Source: Trematomus loennbergii
Taxonomy: Eukaryota > Chordata > Actinopteri > Perciformes > Nototheniidae
Assembly (NCBI GenBank): GCA_012861695.1
Contig: JAAOOA010000028.1
Location: 15,163,173 to 15,227,172 of the forward strand
Length of the DNA: 64,000 nucleotides
Direction: 5' to 3'
In this document: piece by piece, positions 46,684 to 57,075 of the stretch
Layout: the number at the start of each line of letters is the position of its first letter
Position numbering within the stretch: the stretch's first letter is position 1
The notes under the pieces: generated by a model
The model's input: the letters and a program-made list of their open reading frames with translations, nothing else
Databases searched by the model: none
What the model was told of the DNA's origin: nothing
Position numbers and translations under genes: made by a program

Positions 46684-47745
46684 CGGGGTTGCGTTCGAAT
46701 ACTCCAAAAAAACAGCTCCTAAATTCTAATCCTATCGTCTATTCCTTGACCTCGGAGTGAAACGTCATGGGGTTAAGGGATAGTGGATAGGAGAATTCAA
46801 AAGGATTTAGGAGAAGAGACTGCGGTACTTTAGAGAATCCGACTGCACTTTCACTATCCGACGTGTTTATGATGCGCCAGCGGAGGTCATAAATGTGCGC
46901 CTGCTGCTGTGGGGAAACTATGGAAACTACAGTTTTCTATACAGCGGACTACAACATGGATGTTTAATAAGAACGAGGGACTACTGTAAACTCATCTAGA
47001 GACTCTGCACCGTGCTCTGATGCTGTTGTTTTATGCTTTATGAACGGGGACAACAGAGAAACATATTCTTCATGACCAAAGTTGGAATTGAAATAAAAAA
47101 GGAAAGTGAAACTTATGCTCGTCACCCTCTCCCTCCGGTCCACATTAATACAAATGATCCCAATACGTATGATTGTATGAAAAGATCTTAAAATCAATAC
47201 AAATGTATTTATTATAAACGTTAGTCCTTAACATCTATCACTGTGTATATCACCATTCAAACATCTTTTAAAAGTTGAACAAACCCCACACAGCTCAGTA
47301 AAGACTGTGAAATGTTGACTTTATTTGATCATTTCAGTAAAAACTAACGTTCATATTTCTCTTTTTGATTATAATACTGATGAACGTTCAAAACAAAGCA
47401 CTTTGGCAACTTACCACATACGTTTTAAAATGCTTAATAAGCACCGTAACTTTCATGATATCATTTCTCGTTCATAATCGGTTGTTTCCGTGAACGGCCG
47501 ACTGTGTGACGGCAAATGCCGCGGCCGCAAGGCATTGTGGGGCAGCATTTTCTCCTCTCCTTTCGGTTAGGGAGGTCCATGGTTCCTAAGCTAAAGGAGG
47601 TTATAAAGGAAGTTTGAAACCTCCTTTCCTTTTAATTTAGAGAATTCGAACGGCACTTATCATGGCTGCCACTGAGGGACTTCCGGGTCATTTCACTCCG
47701 TTAGGAAGGTTCCTAAGCTAAATGGACTATTCGACCGCAACCCGG
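46684..47745. mobile_element. MITE with GGTTGCG(T/G)TCGAAT ends
   Basis: Left GGGGTTGCGTTCGAATACTCC-like end, right GGACTATTCGACCGCAACCC. Subterminal phrases about AGGAG...TAGGA and GAGTGAAA(C/T)G are mirrored. About 1.06 kb; boundaries within a few bases. No ORF. Confidence 0.65.
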
Positions 47746-48639
47746 GCCTCAGAATAGACCGGAAACTATTCTTTTACCGTTCTGTTTTAATTTCACAATA
47801 AAGTTAGTAGTAATAATTTGTTTTGATATTATTGTTTTTTATTAACTACTAGACCGCTGGGTCATGTTAAGACCATCTTTTCTGTGTTGCTGTGGGTTTT
47901 TTACATCGCTTTTGTGTTACAAATATCAAAACAATAACAGAATATATCCGTCGTAAACTAAACCAGAAACAGCAGTATATTTTATTTTGTTAACACTGTA
48001 AACTTGACAGCTTTTTAACCCGCACCTCCTACTGGTTAAAGCACGTTATTACACGTTTAGAGTAATTGCAATGCAGGTAGATTGTGTTGCTTTTTAATGA
48101 CTGTTTTAAAATGCCTTTTTCTTAATGTCTTTCATTTTTGTAAAGCACTTTTGAATGTGTTATATTTGATGAAAACATTTAAATATTAAGAGTACATACT
48201 CTTAATATAGTGGGAAAGTGGAAGGTCAATGATATAAATAATATAGAATAGAAAATATCAAGAAGATACTGTAAGTGATCTCTACAATAAAACAGTTTAG
48301 TGCCTGATAGGAGGATGTGCAAAACAGACAAACTAATAAGGCTTTATTTAAACATTAAAGAATACTTTAGGTTAAGGTCTTCTTTTAAATAAGAAAAAAG
48401 CTTTGGGGGTATCTACAGATATTAAGCCTGACAAAGTACTTAACGTCTAATATATTGCATGGTTTGTTTTGGAACTTGACAATCAACTTTCCTGCAATGT
48501 TAACTATGTTGAAGCACTTATTTTAACTGATATTATACATATTAATTATACTCTTATAAGATGTATGTAGATAGTATAAGAAATGTGCAGAATATGTTTA
48601 ATGGTGGAGGTACACAGATATCGATAGATGTCTTGTAAT
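47746..48639. other. AT-rich centre of the 4.2-kb element
   Basis: No gene, hairpin or known repeat recognised. Confidence 0.4.
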
Positions 48640-48750
48640 GCACTGTTGAGGAACCTGTGACCCAAGTTTTTCATTCATTGCATAACTACACCGTAGTTGT
48701 GTATATGATATGTCAATAAACCTTAGAAAATCTTGAAATCTTGAAAGGGA
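48640..48750 (+). mobile_element. LINE 3' tail
   Basis: CATAACTACACCGTAGTTG, then GTCAATAAACCTTAGAAAATC and CTTGAAATCTTGAAA. Diverged member of the tail seen at 10838 and 11391, in the opposite orientation. Confidence 0.5.
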
Positions 48751-49019
48751 TGTGCAAAATAGCCATTATATACAGTTTTTAATTAACTATTAGTAGAGAA
48801 TAACGAGTAATGAATATGCTTTATAGGGATCTGCAGATAAATATTTAGTCTTCTCAAGCACCCACTACCAAATATCTCGCCTGATTGTTGGCTGAATTCA
48901 CTGAATTTTACTCAGGTGTAACTAAAGTCTGATTTAAGGGTTGTTTATATTTCACATCATTAATCCAAATCTGTAAAGTAACTAAAATAAATGTAGTGGA
49001 GTAAAAATACCAGGTTAAC

Positions 49020-49135
49020 CTTAAAGAAAGCCCTCAGGATTATAAAAGACCCCCATCACCCCAGCCACAAACTGTTCTGTCTGCTGCCGTCTGGCAGGCG
49101 GTACCGCAGCATCCGGACTAAAACCACCAGGATCA
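49020..49135 (+). pseudogene. LINE reverse transcriptase C-terminal fragment (Rex1/CR1-type)
   Basis: One frame reads ALRIIKDPHHPSHKLF followed by CLLPSGRRYRSIRTKTTRI, the characteristic near-C-terminal motif of Rex1/CR1-like fish LINE proteins. It then runs into a 25-base G tract. No catalytic domain is present. Confidence 0.75.
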
Positions 49136-49160
49136 GGGGGGGGGGGGGGGGGGGGGGGGG
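49136..49160. repeat. 25-base G homopolymer
   Basis: Uninterrupted G run, with quadruplex potential and prone to assembly error. Confidence 0.9.
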
Positions 49161-50143
49161 CACGTTCTAAGCACATGGTGTAGTCCCATAGCTGAGGATT
49201 CTGCTGAGGATTCTGGGTAGTGTAGTGCCTTCTGCCATCCACACACTACGAACAAATATTTGTTTCTCCGAATCGAAAGGGGAAAATACAAAAGCATTAA
49301 ACACAATTTAAACCAATCAATGTTGTGTAATTAACAGGATAATCTGGTGTTTTGAGTTGATGAGTAGTGCAGATATCACTGTAAATAAAATCAATGGACA
49401 GTAAGGAGAATACTTACTTCCGGGTGTAAAATGCTCTGTTATCCAATGGGAATGGACGCTCAGCTCTTTGGGTCCGTAATACAATAAAGGGTACTTAATC
49501 AAATAGGAATATAATTATCTTTTAAATAACGTTAACTAAAGGGAACAATCTCGTTGACACAGCTGAAGCTCTGGCCTTCCTTAAAAACGAACTAATTTAA
49601 TAAAAATCACAGTTGTATTACACACAATGCATTGTTTTTTGAGAACAAACATTGGTGAATAATGCACCATAATACATTCTGACGAAAAATAAAAATTATT
49701 ATGAATACAAATAAAATAAAAGAAGCCTCCTGTGAGTTACTACAAGCTGTAAAGTAGATTTTAAAAACGTTTTATAGAATAAAAGCTCACTGCTGGACGT
49801 TGTAGAAATGCGTGTGTGCACCACGACAAAGGAGCCTCATTCACTTTACATTGGGGTTCTGTTGCGTGGTGCAGACACGTAAATGTAGCAAAGTTCGTGA
49901 CTCCACCACGCAATGCGGTGTTAAGGAGTCGTGGTGGAGTCACGCATTCTGGTGAGACCAGGTTGATTTAAGGATGCCCAGGATTAACAATGTGCAAATA
50001 ACAACTACCATAGTGCAATGCACATACAACTGCCAGCCTGATGTGCTTAACACTCATTCATAGGCTAACTCACTCACCAGTGAGCAGAAAGCAGTGGTTT
50101 CTATAGGAACAATAAAGAAAATAACCTTTCACAAACAGGTATT

Positions 50144-50356
50144 TCATAACTGCTTACTACTTGTGTACTTTAAAGCCGCACGGCATCGTTTACAATTTGT
50201 GAGCGATTTTTCAAGTTGTCCGTCTTTCTTGAAAAATTCGAAGTGTTGCCAAACGTTTGATTTGTAGGTATTTTTCGGTGCGCTGTGTTTCTCTTTCTCC
50301 TCGACTTCCATGTGTGTTGATAACTGAGACTCTCGGCCTCCGTAGTGGCGAAGCAA
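50144..50356 (-). pseudogene. hAT transposase BED zinc finger fragment
   Basis: Contains KSNVWQHFEFFKKDGQ and CKRCRAALKY, the aromatic and first two Cys landmarks of a BED finger (the DNA-binding N-terminus of hAT/ZBED transposases). The sequence leaves the family right after KYT, so the His pair and the catalytic part are lost by deletion. Confidence 0.75.
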
Positions 50357-50694
50357 AGATCAAAGATCGTCTCTGCTGAGTGCTGACAAGATGAGGGGAT
50401 ATTATATGAATGAATCGTTTTTTTACCGATGCAAAGACGCTACAATCGATGCATCGCGAGTTCAACCCAAACTGTAGCACTCTTTCAACCGGTGCACTCG
50501 CATCTTGAACGTTTATGCCGGTGCACCGATGCGAATCGGTGAATCTTAACATCCCTAGTGTAAGAGTGAAAATGTATGTATGTAAAAGGAGAATGTATGT
50601 GTGTGAGAGTGAACATATATGTATGTAAAAGGAGAATGTATGTGTGTGAGAGGACCAGTATGAATTATGGCCTGTACGGCCCCTCTTAAATACT

Positions 50695-51598
50695 CCAATA
50701 TGTTGGAGCCTTAAAATGGTTTCTGTCTTGTGAGAGCCCATTGCAGAACATTGTTGATGTATGTGTTGGGTATGTCACATAAACATGATGGTCTCCATTG
50801 ATTTCAGCTAAGAGAAAGGCAGATTTCCTATGGTAGTGAGGTGGATTGGTAACAGCATTGTCGGGGAACAAGATGTTTTCTCTGGCAGGAACAGTGTTGA
50901 TATTTGGAGTTGCTGATTATTAACCAGCCCAGTCTGAGGAAAGTTCTGTTCTGGCATTGTCTTTACAGCCATCCACTGCCATTTGAGCCCTTAAGCCAAT
51001 GCCCATTGGATTATTGGGCAAAGCATGTAGCCTGTGAATAATACACTACTCTATTATCTGCTTTGATAATTTCATACATTCAGGTTATTTTTATAAGACT
51101 GGCTATAATGACTGTTGGATCATCATGTAGTGCAAATCATTGATTTAACATCATGTAGTGCAATTCATTGTCTCTCTTCCAACTGGGCATTGCAAATGTA
51201 CTTGCACCTTGTGAACATTGCTAAACTGAATCTGATACTGTCGGGTGGCAGTACTCTTGAAACGTATCTTTAATTTTAAGGCAACAAAGTGTTGGTCCAA
51301 TGGCCACCTCGGGTTCTGAAACGTGCAGGAAACACTGCTTGACTTAAATGTGCATTCACTAGCAGGAACCACGCCACAACAGTGTGATGTTTGTACATTT
51401 ATTGAAGTAACATGTGAATGATATGAGGGGGGTGAAGGGATGATCTGGGAGGACGAGCTATGGTCCGTGCAGTGGGAGACTCAGAGTGGGGGTTCCGTCT
51501 CCGGCATGATCTGCGTGGACTGATTACGGGCCCCCAGACGATACCTGGAATTGAATGTTAGTATACGCAGTATATAAATATGCACCGTTTAAATATAA
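50695..51598. other. No gene recognised
   Basis: Mixed-composition DNA after the second nest. The part from about 51370 becomes GC-rich and may already belong to the 3' end of the SAP-like tandem locus. Confidence 0.4.
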
Positions 51599-51735
51599 AT
51601 GGTGATGAGCAGAGGATGTTGGGATGAAGCGATGGAGGGATGAGGGATGTAGGGATGAGGGATGGAGGGATGGAGGGATGAGGGATGAGGGATGGAGGGA
51701 TGAGGGATGGAGGGATGTAGGGATGAGGGATGTAG
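51599..51735. repeat. GGGATGGA/GGGATGA minisatellite
   Basis: Mixed 7- and 8-base units (GGGATGA, GGGATGGA, GGGATGTA) repeat about 17 times. A short GATGGAGGGATGAAGGGATG stretch within unit 2 of the adjacent locus (about 52467-52486) may be its seed. Confidence 0.9.
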
Positions 51736-51740
51736 GGATG

Positions 51741-52850
51741 CTTTGTAGAGGTTGAACAGTCTAGCCTTGTTGTCATTTCGGTGGAAGTGGATGCCGTTTT
51801 CCTTCAGGAACGTTGAAGTTGAATGACTGTCCACCTCCGTAGTTCGGGCTCCGTTTTGGAGCGCGGCTCCGTCTGAGAGGCGTGTCGAGTGCGCCGCTGC
51901 GAGTGGCCGGGGCTGCGAGTGAGGCAGGCTGCCGGTGGTGGGGAGATTGGAGCTCCTTTTCTCTCTTTTCTTCAAAACATTGGGTGTTGGGGAAGGGATG
52001 AAGGGATGTATGTGCACGGGGATTTTGTGACACAGAGGGGAGGGCGATACTACCTGGCCCCCACCAGGGGTGCTGGTGAGTCGGGCTGTGTCCGTGGAGG
52101 AGGAGGGAGGCCTGTGACGTCACGACCCGTGGTGCGCGCGTGCGGTGGTTGACTCTGGAGCGGGAAGAGCTGTGTGTGTTGTTGTTCTTGCCGTTGTGCT
52201 GCTGTAGGCTTTGTAGAGGTTGAACAGTCTAGCCTTGTTGTCATTTCGGTGGAAGTGGATGCCGTTTTCCTTCAGGAAACGTTGAAGTTGAATGACTGTC
52301 CACCTCCGTAGTTCGGGCTCCGTTTCGGAGTGCGGCTCCGTCCGAGAGGCGTGTCGAGTGCGGCGCTGCGAGTGGCCGGGGGCTGCGAGTGAGGCAGGCT
52401 GCCGGTGGTGGGGAGATTGGAGCTCCTTTTCTCTCTTTTCTTCAAAACATTGGGTGTTGGGGAAGGGATGGAGGGATGAAGGGATGTATGTGCACGGGGA
52501 TTTTGTGACACAGAGGGGAGGGCAATACTACCTGGCCCCCACCAGGTGGTGCTGGTGAGTCGGCTGTGTCCGTGGAGGAGGACGGAGGCCTGTGACGTCA
52601 CAACCCATGGTGCGCGTGCGCGGTGGTTGACTCTGGAGCGGGAAGAGCTGTGTGTGTTGTTGTTCTTGCCGTTGTGCTGCTGTAGGCTTTGTAGAGGTTG
52701 AACAGTCTAGCCTTGTTGTCGTTTCGGTGAAAGTGGATGCCGTTTTCCTTCAGGAAACGTTGAAGTTGAATGACTGTCCACCTCCGTAGTCCGGGCTCCG
52801 TTTCGGGGCGCGGCTCCGTCCGAGAGGCGTGTCGAGTGCGCCGCTGCGAG
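51741..52850 (-). repeat. Tandem units of about 470 bp with SAP-like motif
   Basis: Units start at 51741, 52209 and 52687 (spacing 468 and 478 bp); the third is split by a hAT at 52851. Each encodes on the minus strand ELRRWTVIQLQRFLKENGI followed by FHRNDNKARLFNLYKA, which fits the helix-turn-helix outline of a SAP DNA-binding motif. Unit 1 lacks one A (near 51808), shifting that frame. Units differ by a few substitutions, implying recent duplication. Function unknown; the motif and Arg/Ser-rich context are seen in mobile-element proteins of fish. Confidence 0.65.
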
Positions 52851-53800
52851 CAGAGTTGGGTGTAACGCGTTACAAAGTACGCGTTACTGTAATAATATTA
52901 CTTTTGTCGGTAACGGAGTAGTGTAACGCGTTACTTTTATAATTCAGTAATCACACTACAGTTACTAACATTGCCCCGACACGCGTTACTTCGTTACTTT
53001 TATAAATCAGTCATAATCACACTGACAGACAAGAGGGGTTTCCGCCGCAGGTTTATATGTACGTAATCTGCGCGACTTGCGCGTCCACATCCCCACGTGC
53101 AGTGCTGCATAAACATGGCTGAGTCAGCGATAACTTTCGAGGGGTGGAGGTATGCCCATTATTTTGAGTTCGCCAGAAGAATAGACAGGAATGTGACGGT
53201 GAGGTGCAAACTGTGTCCAGGCCAGAAGCTGTTATCCACTGCTGTAAACACCACGTCAAACCTCAACAAACACCTGCAAAGAACACATGCTAAGGTGAAG
53301 CTAATAGCTAAGGACCCCCGAACCCAGAGTGAGGATGTTGTGGTGGTTGTGAGTCGCCGCCGCCGAGTCCGAAGCAGCACAAATTAGAATTTGGAGGACC
53401 GGTAACCAAAGCAGAGATGGACAGGCTTGTAGCATCCTTCATAGTAGAGGTAATGTTGCCCATTTGCACAGTGGAATCACCATCGCATCGTTCAGAGATA
53501 TGCTGCGCAAAATACAGATAGCAGGAGACAGAGGACAGCCATAGTCAGAGCTATCTGGATCAGTCTTATGCGACAATGGAAACTGAACTAAAGAGAACAT
53601 TTGAAACTTTAGCAGTCTGCTGATCTGCCTGTAGGGAGGGGCGGGCCGGCCCTGCGAGTAAAGTAACGTGTAAAGTAACGAGTAAAGTAACGAGTTACTT
53701 TATGTAGAGAGTAACGAAGTAGTGTAATATATTACTTTTTTTAAAAGTAATATGTAATATGTAATATATTACTTTTTTTTTAGTAACGACCCCATCTCTG
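52851..53800 (+). mobile_element. hAT element with AACGCGTTAC subterminal repeats
   Basis: Starts CAGAGTTGGG and ends CCCATCTCTG; 8-bp duplication GCTGCGAG at 52843-52850 and 53801-53808; units 1 and 2 supply the empty site. Subterminal GTAACG/CGTTAC repeats mark both ends. It keeps an N-terminal transposase exon but not the catalytic region. Confidence 0.95.
53097..53387 (+). pseudogene. hAT transposase BED zinc finger fragment
   Basis: Contains WRYAHYFEF, VRCKLCPG (Cys pair) and SNLNKHLQRTHAK (His pair), a complete BED zinc finger. The following region is Val/Arg-rich and stops at 53387. The RNase-H-like catalytic core and hAT dimerisation domain are absent, so this copy cannot be autonomous. 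Confidence 0.85.
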
Positions 53801-54125
53801 GCTGCGAGTGGCCGGGGGCTGCGAGTGAGGCAGGCTGCCGGTGGTGGGGAGATTGGAGCTGGCTGTGCCTGTTGTGGCCCCGGCTGTTTGCCCTCGCTGG
53901 CGGAGCAGACGAAGCCTGGGACCTGTCTGGAGTTGGAGGTATCTCGTTGGGGGAGCTTGAGTGGGAGCGGTGGCGGCTGGTGTGTGGGACACTGATTGCC
54001 GAGCGCACGCGGCTCCGTTCGGATGCTTGGCTTGGATCCGACTGCTGACCCGAGGATGGCGGGTAGCCGATGTCGAAGAGATCTTCATCTGACTCCGGCG
54101 AGTTGATCAGCAGTTCGGGATCCAT
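53801..54125 (-). CDS. Start exon of the SAP-like protein, acidic/Ser-rich
   Basis: Met at 54125 has an optimal Kozak context (CACCATGG). Residues 1-25 are acidic (MDPELLINSPESDEDLFDIG), followed by Ser/Pro/Arg-rich sequence to the hAT junction at 53801. Ignoring the hAT, the frame runs directly into the SAP-like motif of unit 3, so the two parts belong to one protein of at least about 150 residues. The minus-strand TATTTATA at about 54252-54259, roughly 130 bp upstream, could be a weak TATA element. The product is unknown; a mobile-element origin is my inference. Confidence 0.55.
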
Positions 54126-54129
54126 GGTG

Positions 54130-56814
54130 AGTAGAATTTCTCGTGGTAGCGTTTGCTTGTGTTGAACCGTGAGGACGCGCAGCGTGAATCACGGTCTGCC
54201 TGTCAGTCTTTGAAAGGATGGAGACAAGCTGTGGCCGGAAGTTTTGCCGGATATAAATAGGGGTGGCCGTGGTTTGAGGCGGAGTTTTAGGCGTGGCCAT
54301 GCTCCTGAACCTATGTTAACATTTTAACCTCATTTCTTGCGAATGGCCAGCAGGGAACGAAAAAAAGTCTGATTTCCTAGACACTATGACACGTCCTGGC
54401 CAGCTCATGGTCAGAATGGGAGAAAGGTTTTCTGTTATTTTTGTAAATGCTCAAGAGGCTTTGCTTGTTCTATGTGTGTGAACTGTGAAGGTGCAACAAC
54501 ATGACCCTGACTTACTCCCCTGTATTGCTGCTAATGGCTAGGACAGACACAACACACTATCTGAATAGCAATGTGGTTCAGCTTTGGTGAGGTGAAGAGC
54601 ACGACCATCTACTCTAAAATTAATGGCTTATTGTGGTGGTCCATTAAACTTTTACTACATTCAGAATTCATTCAACATTAATTCTGCTTTCCTGCCTGTT
54701 TGTGTTTTTTTCAGGAGACTTTCTCACTACAGCTTTAACTTGTTCTTGAACTTTATAAACTTTTGGATTACATTTTCCCGAAGCTACTACAGCACCCACA
54801 TCCACCCCCTACACACAAAAACATTCAACACCAATTACTTTGAACATAACTCAACCTGCTAGGTGTCCTTTGTATGCGTGGCCATTTCTGAACACATTTG
54901 TGTCCTTGGACTTTGTTTTTGTGTTATCCGTTTATTTCAAACAGTGTTTGTCAGATAAATAGATAATTGATTTAAAAAATAAATCTCTATGACAGCCCTT
55001 TTTGGTAGTAATATTTTCTCAGGATTACCTGAAGCCAGGAGTGAATAAACATAGCTTTGTAATGTGCTTACCTCAGTTTCCATGATATTTCAGCATTTTA
55101 CTAATTTATGAAGATTTAATTAATGAGCTTCTCCTTTATAGTTCATGAAACATTTGATTCTATTTCTTTAACAATTATATTTATTCTATATCAATATATT
55201 TACTCTAAAAAGTATGTTGATCTGTTGAAACCTCTAGCGTTTATGCCTTCTATAAATAGCAACAATTCCAGCATGTAGCTAGAATAAATACAATGGTTTG
55301 AATCAAATATAATGACTCTATGTACCAATTAAGGGGCTCAATTTGGATTATAACAATTTAAAAGTCTGTAACTATGAGGTTAAACAACTGTATAATGTAT
55401 TGTGGTTATTTACCCATTACCAGCATAATCAATTCCACAGATCTGATCAACAGGGGTGCTAGCCAAAATGGTAGCAGAGCATCCCCCCTCCTCCTACCAA
55501 TATAACAACTATAAACTAAAAACAGTGTAATATACTCTTGTCCCAAAGTAAACAAGGAAAATATTCCATTACGTAATTTTGGATTTTTTTTGTTGAAGTT
55601 TCAGATTTATTAAGTTAATTTGAGCTGTATACTGTGGAAAGAACATTTGAGATGGTATTTTTAGTTTTCACAGCAATGACAGAGGGCTTTTGAAAAAGCA
55701 GTCGTTATGTCAAAACGTCAGATGTCAGTGGAGACACAAAATACACAGGGATTATAAACAAATCCATTTTTTAAAATAAGAAACCTAATTGAGAACGGGG
55801 TTGGCCAAGGCCTTAATACATGCTGACTATTCAAAGAGGAGACATCATTAGTAGTGCTAATGATCAACTCTGAGTGTTCCCTGCTGTGCTTTTCTGTCTT
55901 TAAGGATATGAAAAGTCAAAATGGCTGTCACTTCTTTGCATGATAAGTGAAACAAGGCACAGCCGTACCCCCATGCACATACTTGGAACAAGAGGTAGTT
56001 GGAGATTACTGGGATTTACATTGAGTACCCCATAATCCATTATAATAGGACTCTAGATTGTGCGTGGGAGTGCAGGTTCTAATCATAATACTCTTTGAAT
56101 GAGAAACCCATAAAACCTGGCACTTCATCTTACTGTAGTGAAAACACTTCAACCAGTGCCAGTGATTTGCATATTACTATATATGTGACCCGCTCTATCG
56201 AAATCAGTCGGAAGTCGCAGCGGCTCATTTCAAAATAAACGTGGATTTGCGTAAAAAAATAGTTTTTCGGGTGTTTTTTTGATTTTAAATAAACAAAGTC
56301 TTGGCTTTCAGAATATGAAACTTTTATTTCCAAAATCACATGATAAATACATTTTTGAAGCTTGTAAAGGGAAGATGACAGCTCTCACTCGCTACTTTGC
56401 TGTTCCGCAGCGCAGCTCCCCCTCCCTCCGGCTGAAATTATGAATGCAAGGCGTATAGTAATCATAGATAACACGGCAGGGCCGTTAGTTTGTTTTCATC
56501 TGATACTGAGACTGGGTTGGCATTTTCTATAAGGTAAATATTACCCGCTGACACTGATGGGTATAAATGGCAATTGTTTTGGCAATTCTTTCAATCTGAC
56601 TTCATATTGACCATTTTTAACAACGGAGGCTGCTACATAACACACTTTCAGGAAAAGTCACAGACTACGAGACTTGAATATTTTATTGAAAAAAAGTTAC
56701 ATACAATCAAGAAACAGCTGCGGGTAAAATGTACCTGTTGGCTGTTCTAGTGTTCAAAGAAACATGACTTTTACCATTTATTGCAAAGGCTACTTTCACA
56801 ACTTTGTGGTGACA
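54130..56814. other. Upstream GC-rich flank, then AT-rich DNA without genes
   Basis: 54130-54310 is the GC-rich probable promoter/5' leader of the SAP-like locus. From 54310 onward no gene was recognised. A CpG-containing patch at 56190-56240 and 56395-56445 could be part of an uncharacterised repeat. Confidence 0.4.
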
Positions 56815-57075
56815 GTGGCTGCGAGGTAGCTTGGTCGTCTTTCAACCAGAAGGTTGTGGGCTCAATCCCAGCCTTTGCAGTCAACATGTCCATGTAGCCT
56901 TGGGCAAGATACTTAACATAAGTGGTTCCCGATGGAATGGCCAACAGTATGTGAATGTGAATGTTAGCTTACTTGAGCAAATGCATACATTTTTTATGAA
57001 TGAGGTGTGCATGGGTGAATGGTAACTTTGAGGGGTCTTAAAGACTGGATAAAGAGCTACATCAATACAGTTCAT
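56815..57075 (+). mobile_element. tRNA-derived SINE 3, diverged
   Basis: Decayed A box (GGCTGCGAGGTAGCTTGGTC) and B-box-like GTGGGCTCAATCCCAG, then GCCTTGGGCAAGATACTTAAC and GTGAATGTGAATG. The end TACATCAATACAGTTCATTT resembles the common fish SINE tail. Confidence 0.7.

Larger units (their letters stand above)
45807..49965. mobile_element. 4.2-kb element with terminal inverted repeats of about 0.7 kb
   Basis: 8-bp duplication ATTTAAGG at 45799-45806 and 49966-49973. The ends read CAACCTGATCTCACCAG and CTGGTGAGACCAGGTTG. The left arm (45807 to about 46480) and right arm (about 49195-49965) are close reverse complements, including GTGACTCCACCACG and GCTGAGCGTCCATTCCCATT. The centre holds a MITE, LINE pieces and unassigned DNA; no transposase frame. 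Superfamily unclear (hAT-sized duplication, Mutator-like arms). Confidence 0.85.
45348..50557 (-). mobile_element. hAT element with BED exon, internally deleted and host to a larger insert
   Basis: Termini TAGGGATGT and ACATCCCTA; 8-bp duplication GTGTAAGA at 45340-45347 and 50558-50565. Without its 4.2-kb insert it is about 1.04 kb. It retains a BED-type zinc finger (minus strand, 50144-50356) but no catalytic core. The left subterminal region (45370-45560) carries at least seven copies of a GATACGAT-type motif. Confidence 0.9.
36218..50685. mobile_element. 14.5-kb long-inverted-repeat element with 9-bp duplication
   Basis: Exact 9-bp repeats TTAAATACT flank it (36209-36217 and 50686-50694). 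Both ends carry GAGGGGCCGTACAGGCC in inverted orientation; the left end has three extra bases (TAT) before it. The left arm (to about 37600) is a close reverse complement of the right arm once inserts are removed, over more than 1.2 kb. A 9-bp duplication with long arms is reminiscent of Mutator-like or foldback elements. The centre (37600-42612) has only other transposons, and no transposase of its own was recognised. Confidence 0.75.
42613..50685 (-). repeat. Right arm of the long-inverted-repeat element, with inserts
   Basis: From 50685 inward it matches the left arm read from 36221: termini at 50566-50685, then after the hAT (45348-50557) continuing 45347-44403, then after another hAT (43116-44402) continuing 43115-42613. 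Arm differences are scattered substitutions and small indels. Confidence 0.8.
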
